Under the pieces are notes generated by a model, which saw only the letters and a program-made list of their open reading frames with translations, did not search any database and was not told the origin of the DNA. The translations under genes were made by a program, and so were the position numbers. From contig OZ004596.1 of NCBI GenBank assembly GCA_963924555.1, positions 2,914,001 through 2,978,000 of the forward strand: a DNA stretch of 64,000 nucleotides, written 5' to 3'. The stretch is from Crambe crambe (Eukaryota > Porifera > Demospongiae > Poecilosclerida > Crambeidae). Shown piece after piece: positions 10,385 to 22,536 of the stretch. Each line of letters begins with the position of its first letter. Within the stretch, counting starts at the first letter, position 1.

Positions 10385-13300
10385 ATGAGTCATTCTACCA
10401 GAACCAGCAACATCCCTGTCCCAGAAGTCACTTCCAGCATTCATCATGGACAGCCATGCAGTCCATGTGTCCTCTGCAAAAAGGGGAACCAATCAAAGCA
10501 TTTCCACCCTAAATCATGGAAGGACTCGTGCATGAAATGTCTTCAGGAATACGAGCCATCTCTAGACATCAAATCATCTGTCGACCATGTCGAAATGATG
10601 TAAGTAGCATCGGTATTGATGGCTTCATCCCTAGGTGGAGGAAATCCAATATAAGTACAGTATGCTATGTGCCTGGATGTAACAGTACTGATACTAAAAT
10701 CACCAAAATTGTTGACAGTGAAACACCACAAACATTTTTCTGTGGTGATTCACCTGAGCAATCAGAGTTTCACATGGGGGGTACACCTCTTTGTACTTCT
10801 CACTATGGGGAATGGTACAGGCATCTCCACCCATCGCAACACTTGAAATGTAAAACATGCAATAGAAGTATCACTGAAAATAAGAGTCGTTGTTTTCCAG
10901 AACCAGCATTGATTGAGACCTTTTTGAAAGAAAATGAAGATTACACCAGCAAAATCCACCCTCAAGATAGACTACGTTATACTTGCTACAAATCATATTT
11001 AATCATTATAAAGCATCTAAAAAAATGGTGAATAGTACAGATACAGATCTTCATGCATTATTAGAAGAAATCAATAAGGGACTATCACATGTTACAGATC
11101 TACATACTTTTAATAGTGCTCTTCACTATGCTTCCAGTGTATCAGCCATCCACTTGGGTGAAGCACTGTTAAAACAAACAGCTATGCTACTTCCAAAAGT
11201 TTATGCCATCTTTAAAGATACCCTGGTAAAAGTCACCAGTGAACAGGGAATACCGAGTGAAGAACTTCCCAGTCATGCTTGGCTTAGAAGCCAGCTTTCT
11301 ACACACCTAGACCACCACATGTCTTATCGATGTTCAGTTATGAGATATGGTACACTTCTATATCGATTTGGGGGTGACTTGGTGCATGCACTTGTGTGGC
11401 TTTAGGAAGCCAAAGTCATACTGAAAATCCCAGGGAAAATGATTCACTTTCCGAAATTTGTTCCTTGGTAAATCTAAAATGCCATGCCCACATCAAGAAG
11501 CTTATAGCTCAGGATGCTGAAAGTCCTCATCTCATTGAAAATTTTGAAGTTGATGAATTTATTGATAGCATTGACCCCATTTTATGGAAAGCAGTGTGCA
11601 TAATAACAAAATCATCATCCACAAAAGCAATTAAAAGGGACTCATCACATGTTCGCAAAGTTCGAAGACTTTTTTGCATATGTACACTTCTTTTTACCAT
11701 AAATAGTCAATGTTCCTTCCCACTCCACACTCTCATAGCAGATGCTGTAGAGACTTGTGGAGGATCAAACAGATTAATGAGATTGTTAAACCGCTTCGGT
11801 GTGTGTGTTAGTCCAGAAACACATGCTAGGTACCTTCAGTATAGGAATCAGAAAAGAAAAAGTGAAGGACCCATGGCCGCATTCCCTAATAACACTTTCA
11901 TGTTTGTGTCAGCAGATAACCTAGACTTTATTCATGGTTATGCAAGAGTTTATTGTGGAGAACAACAATCAAGTTGGCATGGGACCACTATTCAAATTGT
12001 ACACCCACAACCCCATAATCTCAGCAGTCCTACTGACATGAATGTAACTGTCTCAATGACAGACGTCACTAACTCAGAGAATGAGGTCTTTAACATATTA
12101 CCTGATACCCTTTCAAAGAGGCCACACTTAACATTGTCTCCCAGAAAAAAAACTCTAACCTGTTCTCCATGCCCTAAAAAAAAAAGGCGCTCAAGGACAG
12201 GTATGGAAGGTGGTCCAGGTGATGAAATGGACAGTTTACCCTCAATTGACAGAGTCTCCACTCTAAGGGAAGCATTAGAAAAGCCTAAAATGAATATCAC
12301 AGCTTTTCAACTAAAAAGTAATGAGAACAAAGCTCTCACAGAATTCAAAAAAATGAGCACCAATTATATGCTTTTAAAAGTTGCTAGCACAACTCATGAA
12401 AACACCTTGATCGACTTCACCACTTACTTTTCCTTATCAAACCAAGTACCACAACCAGAGCAGTCAAATATCATTTTCTTCAAGGTCTTAGATCAGAGGT
12501 GTGATGATAAGGAAACACTCCTTAATGTCATCAATGATATGTTTGTAGAGTTTGTCCAATCTGGAAAGAAAAAATTTGTTTTATTGGAGGGTGACCAAGC
12601 CACATACGAAAGGCTTCAGTCCATTAAGGCATTATATGGAAATGACCTATCCTGGATGGTTCCTTTTCCAGGAGACTGGCATTTTCTCAAAAATTATCAA
12701 GAGGTTTTACTGAAGATTTATTTGGATGCAGGTCTTAGAGACTTGGCCAAAGCTAGTGGATACCAGCCCAACTCAGTTGATTCTAACTTAAAAGAACTCA
12801 CCACTTTCTTTTAGAAGCATGGGAGTCCATCTACCGGTTTTTTCTCTCTCAATTTCTCTCGAAGAAAGCTCCACCAGATTTCTTAAGGTATAGTGCTGAC
12901 TGGATAAATTCATTTCCTTCGATAAACCAAGAAAGCACATTCAGGAATCTGAATGAAATGATAACAGATATAACAGAAAAATATAGCAGCTTCCAAGATC
13001 AGTTTTTGGGACTAACTGAAAAAGAATCTGGGAAGAACAAATTTGGTTGCAATTTGTCTTCGAGGATTGCTTTGCTTATGTAGCATTGTATTTAGCTATA
13101 CGAAGTGGTAACTGGGACCTAAGAATGGCAGCTATCAAACAGATGGCAGCACTTTTTACAGCCTTTGATAGGCATAACTATCAAAAGCTAATCCCTCAAC
13201 ATCTACTTGACATGCGTACAATTCCTGAAGAGGTCCTTTCTAATCTGAAGCAAGGAGGCTTTTCAGTAAGTATCCTTGGAAGGCCTTGTCATTCTCTTGG

Positions 13301-15591
13301 AATAGACGAGGCACACGAGATGTGCATTAATCGGGAATGTAAGGAGTTCATAACCAAACCATCAGCAGATTACATCAATCGAACTGCACTTTTCCTTCCT
13401 ATTAGAGCAAGTGCAATGAAAAACAGAAAATCAGCTCTTTCCAGAAAGGAAAAATACTAGCTTCAAACCAATTACAACAATACATGCTACAGATCCTGAA
13501 AGCAAGAAACTTGAAGGCAATGTCCATTGCCAACTAAAGAAGCTAGGCTCAAGTTCTCTAGCAACAAACGACTCCACAGAACTCTGTAATCTATTCAATC
13601 AAAAAACACTATCTTCAGAACAAGTACATGATCTCATGAACTTTAGGAGTATTGGACAAAGAGAGTATGACTTGCGAGTAAAATCCCACATTCTACGAAA
13701 CCCAAGTGAAAATCCTCCCAAATACCGCAAGAGCCTACTTACATTTACTGAAAGGCGAGGAAGGAAAAAGAAAGGGTCTGAGATAGAGAGAGAGAGAAAA
13801 CTCCAGCTTGAATGCTGGAAAAAGAGAGTTGCTTTTGCTATGAGCACTGGAGCTCAAGTAAACACTTCATATGAACAGTGTCTAGAACTACCTAGAGCAA
13901 TAGCAACAATCGATGGTAAGCCAGTCAAGGGCAATAAATCTAATACTACAACAGTTCTGGAGAAAAGGTATGCAGCTGCAACTCCCAAGATTATCACAAC
14001 ATCATTAAAATCTGGATGGATACCTGACACAGTGGTCATGGAGGGCATGTTCTTGATAAACATCACACCATGGAGTGCACACAAAAACATGGGACACTGC
14101 TGATTTTTTAATCAGGCAGCATATCCTTCCCCACTTCCAAGGTATGTCAAAAGAAGTACACTTACTTTTTGATGATCCAATCTGTGATGGAGTAACCCCA
14201 AAGCACTTTGAAAGACTACATCGTGACCAAGCAAATCAGGTTCCCGATGATCATTCTTGTTCTGATTTTTCTCAAGACATGTTAATTCCACCTAAATGGA
14301 GGAAAAACATATTGAACTGCAGGAACTGCAAGAGAAGACTCGTTAACTTCTTGTCTTCGTATATTATGGAAAAAATTCAGCTAAAACTTGGCCCTCAACA
14401 AAAATTTGTTACTGCTGGGGGGTTTGATGGTCCTATGAAAAACAAAGCAAAGTTTGTCACTAGCACTACTTCAGCATTGCATGATAGTACACTATCATGT
14501 AATGCTGAAGAAGCAGACATGAGGATCTGGCTGCATGTACTAAACTCGGCAGGTTCAAAGAAACTGGTATTAAGCCCCGATACTGATGTATATCACATAG
14601 GCTTACCTATCATATCCAGAACAGAACTTGATGTGGTGGTACGACTGAGCCCCTTTAGCTCATTGGAACACCGTCTGCTTGACATGCAAGCTCTCATCAA
14701 AGCATTCAGAAATGACCCAGATCTTGCTGTGGTGGATCAAGCCCTTTCTCCTTCTGTTATGCAAACATTATATATATGCACAGGTTGTGATTTCATTTCC
14801 TTTTTTAATGGATTTGGAAAAGCCACCTTTATAGCCACACTATTTGAATATTCCCAATTCATTTGTGGAAATACAGAGCATGCTCCAGGGATATTGACTA
14901 ACAGTGACACACCAGGCTTTATGGCTTTCCTTAGACTAGTAGGATGTGCCTATTTTAGGAAACCAAAAGCAGCATTTTTACCATCATTTCCCAACCCAAC
15001 AACACTTTTCAACTCACTTGTGATAGACGATCAACCACATACTTCCCATCACAGCATATGGCTTGACACAATAAGGGAAAAAATATGGACAAGAATACAG
15101 TATGAAGATCAAATGATTCCTTCATACGATGCACTTCTGAGACACTGGAAGCGATCATGCTGGGTACGTTCTGTATGGAGTCAATCAACTTCAAATCATA
15201 TCACATATCCACCATTAAACGATCATGGATGGAAACAGCCTGACCAAAACACGCTCTCCATTGTAGCGAGAGTAATGTCTCCCAGATACGATCAAGGGTT
15301 GACCTCATTTGTAAGGGATGTGGTTGCAAAACTGGATGCCACACAGCCCGCTGTAAATGCAAGAAAAGACATCAATGTTGTGGTGTAGGATGCAAATGCA
15401 ATGGATGTACTAACCTGCCTTTACAGGCTACCAGCCATCCCTCGAACACTGATTTGGAGACAACTGACAGTGACTCAAGCTCAGAAGATAAAGATGACCA
15501 TACTGAAGATCACACTTTTGGCAGCATGTCTGTTGATGATATAATGATGGAAGTTTTTGGTGACTTCGAAGATACAAACACAATCAACTGA
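10385..15591 (+). pseudogene. Decayed Academ-like transposase, second copy
   Basis: A diverged relative of the 2757-8902 gene on the opposite strand, so the two lie head-to-head. Alignment can be followed from the N-terminal cysteine cluster (PCSPCVLCKK) to the acidic tail ending at the stop 15589-15591. The frame changes about eight times: near 10570, 11025 (an A run), 11398, 12795, 13040, 13435, 14095 and 15305. In-frame pieces retain HGTTIQIVHP, CNAEEADM, SPDTDVYHIGL, TGCDFISFF and the cysteine module (GCGCKTGC near 15316-15339). It is uninterrupted at both places where the other copy has an intron. It is beyond function as it stands. Confidence 0.85.
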
Positions 15592-17649
15592 AAGACTCTT
15601 ATTATTGATGAAACTCTATGTATAAAACTAATATCCTCACTAATTATACTTGAAATTTGAGCTACAATAACTTGTAACCACCTACAGGGAACAAACTACA
15701 AACTGCATCCTAGTTAAAAACATTGACTGCATGTTCTTAGGCCAACTTATCTAATATGGGAAGCCTTGGGAACTAATGTTTGAACAGAGAATTATTATAA
15801 CCATAATTATCAAGCTGATCCTTTCAGAACCTACCTTTTTCTAAGCTGTCTGATGCCTCTATTCTTTTTTATTAGGAGATAAGTTTTGTCCTTTCATGAT
15901 CTTCTTGCACTGTTCTCCCTTTCTGCCAAGATACTTTTACAAAGGATCACCTAGTCACTTAGAAAAAATGAACTAAACATAGCCCACGAAACACGTGGAT
16001 TTTGTTATCAGCTGTTTAATGACGTAATCGTTATTTATATAACATTGTACGCACATAATGCATAGATACTATAACTTCCGGACACGGGATTGGAAACGGG
16101 TGGTTCGCGCGAGATTTTAGGATACAATCCGCGTTGTTTGCTGAGTCAGCAAAGACGTTGCCAAACAGATAATGGCTGAAGCTATAGGAGAAATACAAGT
16201 AAGCAAAGATTGTAACCTTATTATAGCTATGTAATTCACTTTTTAGGCCCCTCTTAATGAGTCTGAGATACATTCAGGCAGTAAAAGGTTTAAACTTCCT
16301 TCATCAAACGCTTCTGCATCTCAAGAGAGTTATATGCATGGTGCCTGGACTGCAGGAATGAATGTTAGCTTTCAAGTTTTGCTTTAATCCATAGCAAACT
16401 TGAAACAGCTCTGACTATTTAAAGTCAGCTGTAAACAAAGGTGGGGGTTTACCATTATAGCATTTATTCATCGGATGAATTCATCTTAATGTGGAAGAAA
16501 TTCTTGGTGTCATCACAAAAATATGGTGGATTTCCCATCTTCCAGAATATCATCTGATAGGTTTTTTAGGTGAACATGATGGGGGATCTACTGTTACAGC
16601 AGCATGTCCATTTTGATACATTTATAGAACTGTGAAGGACAGAGTCCATGGTGAAAAAAATATGTATGGAGTGGTTATTGAGTTTAGAGGAACTTTTGGA
16701 TGAAGAGCTAGCTATAGAAGAAGCAGCAGTCCAATCTTCAGCAAGTGGATCCTCAATGTGAACAGAAGTGGCTTGTATTTTGTATTAGATCTATATATAT
16801 AGATGATGCATTTGACATTTTTATTGATTAAAAAACTATTGTACGAGCAATTAAGGCTAGAGAAATATCATGTGGAAAAAAGATGAAATCATGGAAGAAG
16901 TAATGAGAGATGAATGAATTGGTCTATATATAGTTGCACTGGATATGAATGTCAAAATTGGGAAGGAGTTGCTGAAAATGATCATTGAAGGTGGATCAAG
17001 ATGAGTGAATTGCATGGTTGAAACTTTAAGCAGAGGTTGAAAAAGTCCCTCCAATGTTCTAAAGGACTGTGCAAAGTCCTCATCACCAATAATCAAGAAT
17101 TCATGCAGCATGCTTTTTTTTTCTGTTATAATGATTCATTCATGTTTGGAAATCATTCTCTGCTTTGCATTTTCTTTTTCCAAATCAGGCTTGGAACTGT
17201 GAGCCCTGCAATTGCCTCTAACTGGACCTCTACAAAATGTATTAATCACCCATAGTGCTTGAGTGTTGTTGATAAATTCCTCAACACTAGGATTATCATG
17301 AGTTCCACCTCTCTGTCGCTGGCACCCAAAAAACTTTTCAGAAGGTGCTCACTCAATTTTTTTTTCACTCCATCAATGGAAAAACAGAATATTCCATAAA
17401 TGATAATACTATAACAAGGAATATTAGCAAGCTAACAAGAAGCTCTAGCTACCTGTCATTTTCAAACCCAGCGCAAGGTCTCAGGGCTAAGGAGCATTTT
17501 CTTTTTCTTAACTTTGGAAAACCCTTTCCTTGCTTTTATGCTCCATCCAAATAGACAAGAATAGACAAGAAACTCTTCTTTTAGCCACTATATATAAATG
17601 TAATGATAAAAATCGTCACAGGTAGGAGTATCCATGCATTCAGTTCAGA
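15592..17649. other. Intergenic, repeat-derived
   Basis: The stretch 15592-16060 shows nothing recognisable. Around 16061-16096 there is a sequence (CATAGATACTATAACTT, then GGATTGGAAAC) related to the termini of the elements at 18087 and 20984, so it may be a truncated end of that family. The stretch 16400-17640 has scattered broken frames without recognisable domains. Confidence 0.45.
16172..16386 (+). CDS. Possible two-exon small ORF, unknown
   Basis: The sequence allows ATG at 16172, a 9-codon exon to 16198 (MAEAIGEIQ) with donor GTAAGC, and an acceptor TTTTTAG at 16246. A second exon follows (APLNESEIHSGSKRF...) to a stop at about 16384-16386, roughly 55 residues in all. The splice sites are good but no family is recognised. 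It could be the 5' end of a transposon gene, because the surrounding DNA looks repeat-derived. Weak support. Confidence 0.25.
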
Positions 17650-18029
17650 GTTGACCGTATTTCGTATTTTTATTATATGAACCAGTGGGCAGGGCCAGAC
17701 AGAGAGATTTTGAAAAGAAGCCACTGTACGTGAGAGCTATGGCCCGTCGATCGTTCGATCGATGGCTAAAAGCAATCATTCAGGAGTGTTGGCTTTTCTG
17801 GCTAAAATCTCTCCGTGCCACCCTGCATCTAGGTTTATACAACTGGAATAAGCACAAAAGACAGTCATCACAAGCCTGTAGTTCGAGAAAATTGACGTCA
17901 AAAAATCGATCGAGGTATGGCTGCTTAGCGGTTGAGTTTCTCTGCAACGGTAGTGTTCTCGAGTGTCTGGTTTACTCGCCTCATTAACTCATGAATTATT
18001 CATGAGCAAACGCATACCCACCGCCTTAA
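17650..18029. mobile_element. TTAA-type inverted-repeat element, copy 2 (truncated)
   Basis: Closely matches the right part of the copy at 45101-45724, from TGACCGTATTTCGTATTTT to the terminal TTAA (18026-18029). The left half is missing. About 25 bp beyond the TTAA (CTGCATGCTTAATCGTATC...) are also shared with the 45-kb copy. The open frame inside it (17685-17987) is shared only because the DNA is repeated. Confidence 0.75.
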
Positions 18030-18162
18030 CTGCATGCTTAATCGTATCGGTGCAGTTCTCTGGCTATTCGACCTCTATTAAATATAAACCATAGATATAA
18101 CACGGAATAGGATTGGAAACTCCCCAAATTCGCGGACTATCCGTGCCATAGCGCGCGCGGCC

Positions 18163-19683
18163 TGTCACGCAAAATCCGGTCCCCCACCAAAAGTGGTCCC
18201 CCCGGACCAAAAGTAGCTGCCAAAAACCGTCCCCCCTTGCAAAAATTGGTCCCCTTGCGCAACCGTGCGCAATAATACAGCGTGCTCGGCTAGTTCTCTG
18301 TCATTTTTGGTGTCTGGCTGTGTCATGGATTCATGCTCTGAGACTGAAGAAGATAGAGAAGCTGTATTGGTGAGGGATGCGGTGCAATACCTTCAGAATG
18401 CTATTTACCCTCCAGGTAATGCAACTACTAACTAGAGTCTATTGCTAGCCATACAGTACAGCCAGTAGTAAATCAGCTTGAGATTGTAGATACCTATATC
18501 ACCACCCGTGCTAACGTTCTTTGTAGGAGCTACTAAGAATGAAAAGAGGGTCATTTATAGAAAGGCAGAGAGAATTATTGTGAGAAAGGGTGAAGTATTT
18601 TTCAAGAAGAAAGGTGGAGAGCAAGTGAGTTATACTGTAAATCTGCTATCATAGCTACCTGCAATAAAAATGTTAAAATATAATTACTATCTCAAGTTGC
18701 ATTTTGCTACAGGTGCATTATATCTCAGAGAGGGAAGAAAGATTGAGAATTTTGGAGTCTTGCCACTCAGAGCCAACTTCTGGACACCTAAGGTTGAAGA
18801 AAACAGTGGCACGTATTAATGAGAGATTCATTTGGCCTGGAATCATAAAAGATGTTAATGAATTTGTGAGTTATAATTCTGTCTATATAATTTATTCTGT
18901 GCTACCAGCATGCAAGCAATGGTCATAATATTAGCTATATCATTTTGGTGATGGCATAGGTTGACAAATGTGACGCTTGCCAGAAGTATCGGCACAACCA
19001 TGCAAAATTAGAAATGACCACTCAAATTAGCCAGTGCATGCAAGGCCATGGTGACCAGACATTTGAGATTGTTATTTTGAACCCTGTAGGTGGGTACGAT
19101 TGTGGACTTTTTGCACTTGCATCAGCGTGTACAATGGCCAGGACCCCTCGACTATCAGATTTGACCAGGCAATGATACGGCAACATTTGATAGATGGGTT
19201 GTCAAACAAACTGTTAATGCCATTCCCTTGGAAAATTAAAAGGCGTGTGAAGAAGCTTGTACCAGCAAGAACAGAGGTGGTCAAGGTGTACTGCACATGC
19301 AGACTGCCGGATGATGGACATAAGATGGTTGAGTGTTACCAATGTAAAGAATGGTACCACACAAGTTGTGTCAAGATTCCCAGAACATATATAGACAATC
19401 GGAAGAAGTGGAACTGTGGTAGATGTATAATAGATGTAGCTATAATAATTTTATAGTGAGGCCATGCCCTATACTGTATAATTTTTTTTTCTCTTAGCTG
19501 TGTTGAGATTATGAGTTGGGGGACTTACTTCAGTATGGAGGGGGACCATTTTTTGCTGCCAATTTTGGTCTGGGAGGGGGACCATAATTTGCTTGGGGGG
19601 ACTGTATTTGGCAGCCAATTTTGGTCCGGGGGACTGATTTTGGCAGCTACTTTTGGTCCGGGGGGACCGGATTTCGCGTGACA
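18163..19683 (+). mobile_element. Ginger-like transposon, internally deleted
   Basis: A 1,521-bp element flanked by GGCC on both sides (18159-18162 and 19684-19687), a 4-bp target duplication. Ends are TGTCACGCAAAATCCGGTCC and the reverse complement of TGTCACGCGAAATCCGGTCC. The inverted repeats extend further with G/C-run units (GGACCAAAAGTAGCTGCCAA), several times on the right. It encodes remnants of an integrase-type protein with C48 peptidase and PHD modules. Terminal TGT and a 4-bp duplication agree with what I recall for Ginger1 elements. Confidence 0.8.
18324..19456 (+). pseudogene. Ginger-like protein remnant: H2C2, C48 tail, PHD
   Basis: The exon model has good splice sites: 18324-18415 (MDSCSETEEDREAVL..., donor GTAATG), 18529-18624 (ends KKGGEQ, donor GTGAGT), about 18714-18865 and about 18961 onward. 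Exons 3 and 4 encode an H2C2 zinc-binding domain (SGHLRLKKT, INERFIWPG, then CDACQKYRHN), as precedes retroviral-type integrase cores. The DDE core is missing. After a junction near 19050 comes GGYDCGLFALASACTMA, matching the cysteine active-site end of Ulp1/C48 peptidases. A one-base loss near 19140 shifts the frame to 19100-19456, which continues with a PHD finger (CTCRLPDDGHKMVECYQCKE, then H..C and CGRC). The element is non-functional, but its domain order is clear. Confidence 0.75.
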
Positions 19684-20983
19684 GGCCTGCTATGCTCACA
19701 ATATGCGGCCTAGTTAAAAGTCAAACAGGCTTCTTTATAATCTAGCTACGTAGCTATCTGAAAGATAGTCTTCTTATAGAGAAAAACACAAACAGGACTG
19801 ATATTTTTTGGAGTTGCTGTTTGCTGACTTGGATGATAGGAAGAGGTGGATGCACAAAATGTGGGGTTATTCTGTGACTTGTACAATACGAGTACACATT
19901 TTAAATGCTCATCCTTATATCATTCTCTGATATCCCACTGAAATTCAAACATTCCCTTCTTGTTCTTCTGATCTTTAAGCTGATCATGGTGCACGACCCA
20001 GCAATGGCCCAGTAATCTGCCTCTGACTTTGCAGGCAGAAATTGCTTCCACTCTCTTCTTTCACTGGTTATATCTCACATTTTGTAAGGTGAGGGAATTA
20101 TTAGTTGTAATGAACTGCACTGCCCACTCCCTGGGTATACTGGACTGTGATCTCGTCAGCATGGTGTATAAACTCTTGGCAGAGGAGCTCAGTAGATGGA
20201 ATGTGGGATTTGGATAATCAGAGATGTGTCATCTTCTCTTTTTCTCTTCCTCTCGTGGTTCTTCCTTGTATCAAATATCAATTTTCTTCTAGCTACTCAT
20301 CCTTGTCTAATGACAATATGCCTAGCTAGCTAGCTATTTTCATGACAATTTTATAGTGCACAACATTGTACTTCGAAGTTCTACTCGTTTCATTCCAATA
20401 GTAATGCTGTTACTGCTTCCATACATATTCAAATGAACATACATTTCTCTTATTTTCATAGTGTTTTTGTTACACAAAGTAATGTACCAAATTTATATAA
20501 AATATGACCATTAGATAAGTTATAACAGAATTCATACATAAGAAAGTCATTTAATCCAGTAGTTCATACCTCAATGCATGCAATTTATACTTGCTAAAAC
20601 TTTAATGCTATCTCCTAACTAGAGAAAATGTGACACAAAACATTTCAGCCATGAAGTAAGGTCACTAAACAGTCCTCCAACTCTCGTATGGTTACTGCTT
20701 TCTCACCTGCAATAAGAAAAGATGATCGTGGTAAGTTCCGTGCATGTTTCACGGACAGTCCTGGCCTAGCAAACTGTAGCACGCTTTGCAAAAACCACAA
20801 AACCACAAGACAGAGCGTCTACAATATCGCCTAAAACCATGGCAACGGAGCGAAAATGCTATGCATATGGCATGCAAGGATTGTCCGTTTACAATTATAT
20901 TAGGCCTATGGGCGCACGTGACGAGTTTCCAATCCTGTTCCGTGTAATTATATCTATGGTTGAATGCGTTCTTTGCATAATAG

Positions 20984-21870
20984 AACCATAGATAGTAGAC
21001 ACGGAACAGGATTGGAAACTTAATACTACCATGCGCGTGCTATCCGTGTTTGCCGGGAAATTTTGGCGCGAGATATGAATGCATAGTTACCACATAATAT
21101 GTAGTTAAGAATGAGTTCTGCAAAAGATATCAGAGCGAATATTAGTTTAGTAGCTTAATATTAGCTGGACTAGAGTGTTTCCATGTTGTGCTTTTATAAA
21201 ATAATAAAATTTAATATGAGACTAGATCTAGCTAGATAGTATAAATCTATGAGAGATTCAGTATCTCAAGTTTTGAAAGATGAAGAGTTTAGTCTTCCTC
21301 TCCAGCCATCTATAGATGCCCGTTCTTGTGCAGAGAGCTTTATGGAGTGGATAATGAAACATGATAATCCAAATAAATAATAGAAATGTAATAATAATAA
21401 CTATTTAACCCATAGTTTAACACTGCAATCAAAAAAAACTAACAGCTATGAATCAATATAACATATATCATCCGATAGACAAACTATTATACTACTAAAA
21501 GATATCAAACGCTTGACTTCTAAATTTATATTAGTCCTGTTCTAGTCCCACAAATTGGTAGGCCTATAAAATCTTTAGCAACATATCCTACACCAAAAAC
21601 AGTTATTACACTCTTTATTTCAGTCTATTCCAGTAAGAAACTTTACCTTCCAAAATTCTATAGGATAAAATTGCAAGAAAAACACTTGTACTCGTAGCTC
21701 TAGTCCCACAAAGTCTGTACCTCTCTTCCTCAGAAAATGTATTGCGACAATAGGGCTAAATTTTCTATGGTTACAACGCGGATAGCACGCGCGAAATGTA
21801 TTAGCTTAATGGGAGTGACGTCACATGACGTAGGCAGTTTCCAATCCTGTTCCGTGTCTAATATCTATGA
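20984..21870. mobile_element. Inverted-repeat element, sister of 18087-20961
   Basis: The left end reads AACCATAGATAGTAGACACG then GAACAGGATTGGAAAC. The right end (about 21836-21870) is complementary, TTTCCAATCCTGTTCCGTGT then TATCTATGA. Subterminal stretches also match in inverted form (GCGCGTGCTATCCGTGTT against ACGCGGATAGCACGCGCG). About 890 bp with no coding frame recognised. Confidence 0.7.
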
Positions 21871-22219
21871 TAGAACGAGTACACAAATGGGTGAATGAAC
21901 TCGAACTACTTACAGATTATGCCAAAAGCCAACCACATGCAGCCTATTCAGCCCTTACGAAGGGTCTTACCTCTAACTGATATAGGCGACTGGGGGTTAT
22001 AGTGACTTCAGTCACCAGATCCTCCGACACCGGACGTAGCCACTTCGAAGAAATGTGTGTATTGATCAGATGGCCTATGTACACTCGTAGTGCTATTATG
22101 GCTATAAAAAGTTAAACATGCACTAAAGTAAACACTCCTTGGATTAGTTAGAGCGCTTCATCAATAATTATTTTTGACTCCATCACAAATAATAGAAACG
22201 AACCCCTTTAGAGCTACAT
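21871..22219. other. Spacer upstream of tRNA-His
   Basis: No gene or repeat structure recognised. Confidence 0.4.
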
Positions 22220-22291
22220 GCCGTGATCGTCTAGAGGTTAGGACATTACGTTGTGGCCGTAATAACCCAGGTTCGAATCCTGGTCACGGCA
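22220..22291 (+). tRNA. tRNA-His (GTG)
   Basis: A complete cloverleaf. The acceptor stem GCCGTGA pairs perfectly with TCACGGC, the D arm is GTCT/GGAC, and the anticodon stem TTACG/CGTAA encloses the loop TTGTGGC with anticodon GTG. The T arm CCAGG-TTCGAAT-CCTGG contains the B box GGTTCGAATCC. No intron. The discriminator is A, and a T-rich tract (TATTTTTCC) follows as a polymerase III terminator. It lies about 245 bp past the SSRP1 stop on the opposite strand. Confidence 0.97.
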
Positions 22292-22536
22292 TATTTTTCC
22301 CCTTGGATTTTTTTTTTCTTTTAAAAGTATAAAACACTCTATCCATATAACTTACAGCTGCTCCTTAAGTTCACCCAGACTGTCAACATGACTTTTGTTA
22401 CAGCATAGTTACAGTATCTCAATATCATGTTGTGAAGCCAAAAAACAAAACAAAATGCAACAACAACAAAAAAAAAAACAACCAAAAAAAACAAAAAAAA
22501 AACAAAAAAAAAAACAACTCTATCCAAATTAAAATA

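Larger units (their letters stand above)
18087..20961. mobile_element. Inverted-repeat element hosting a Ginger-like insertion
   Basis: Terminal inverted repeats: the left end reads AACCATAGATATAACACGGA and then AGGATTGGAAAC; the right end (about 20925-20961) is the complement, GTTTCCAATCCTGTTCCGTG then TATCTATGGTT. The Ginger-like element 18163-19683 sits 76 bp inside the left end, so the host element without it is about 1.35 kb. A sister copy follows at 20984-21870. No coding frame was recognised in the host element itself. Confidence 0.65.

Noticed and set aside
17685-17987. Open frame MGRARQRDFEKKPLYVRAM..., also found at 45377-45682 and partly at 6221-6571
   Set aside because: It recurs only because the DNA is a repeated TTAA-type element. 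It straddles inverted-repeat DNA and has no recognisable domain.
22339-22527. Phe/Val-rich minus frame after the SSRP1 stop
   Set aside because: Translation of an A-rich simple-sequence tract in the SSRP1 3' region.
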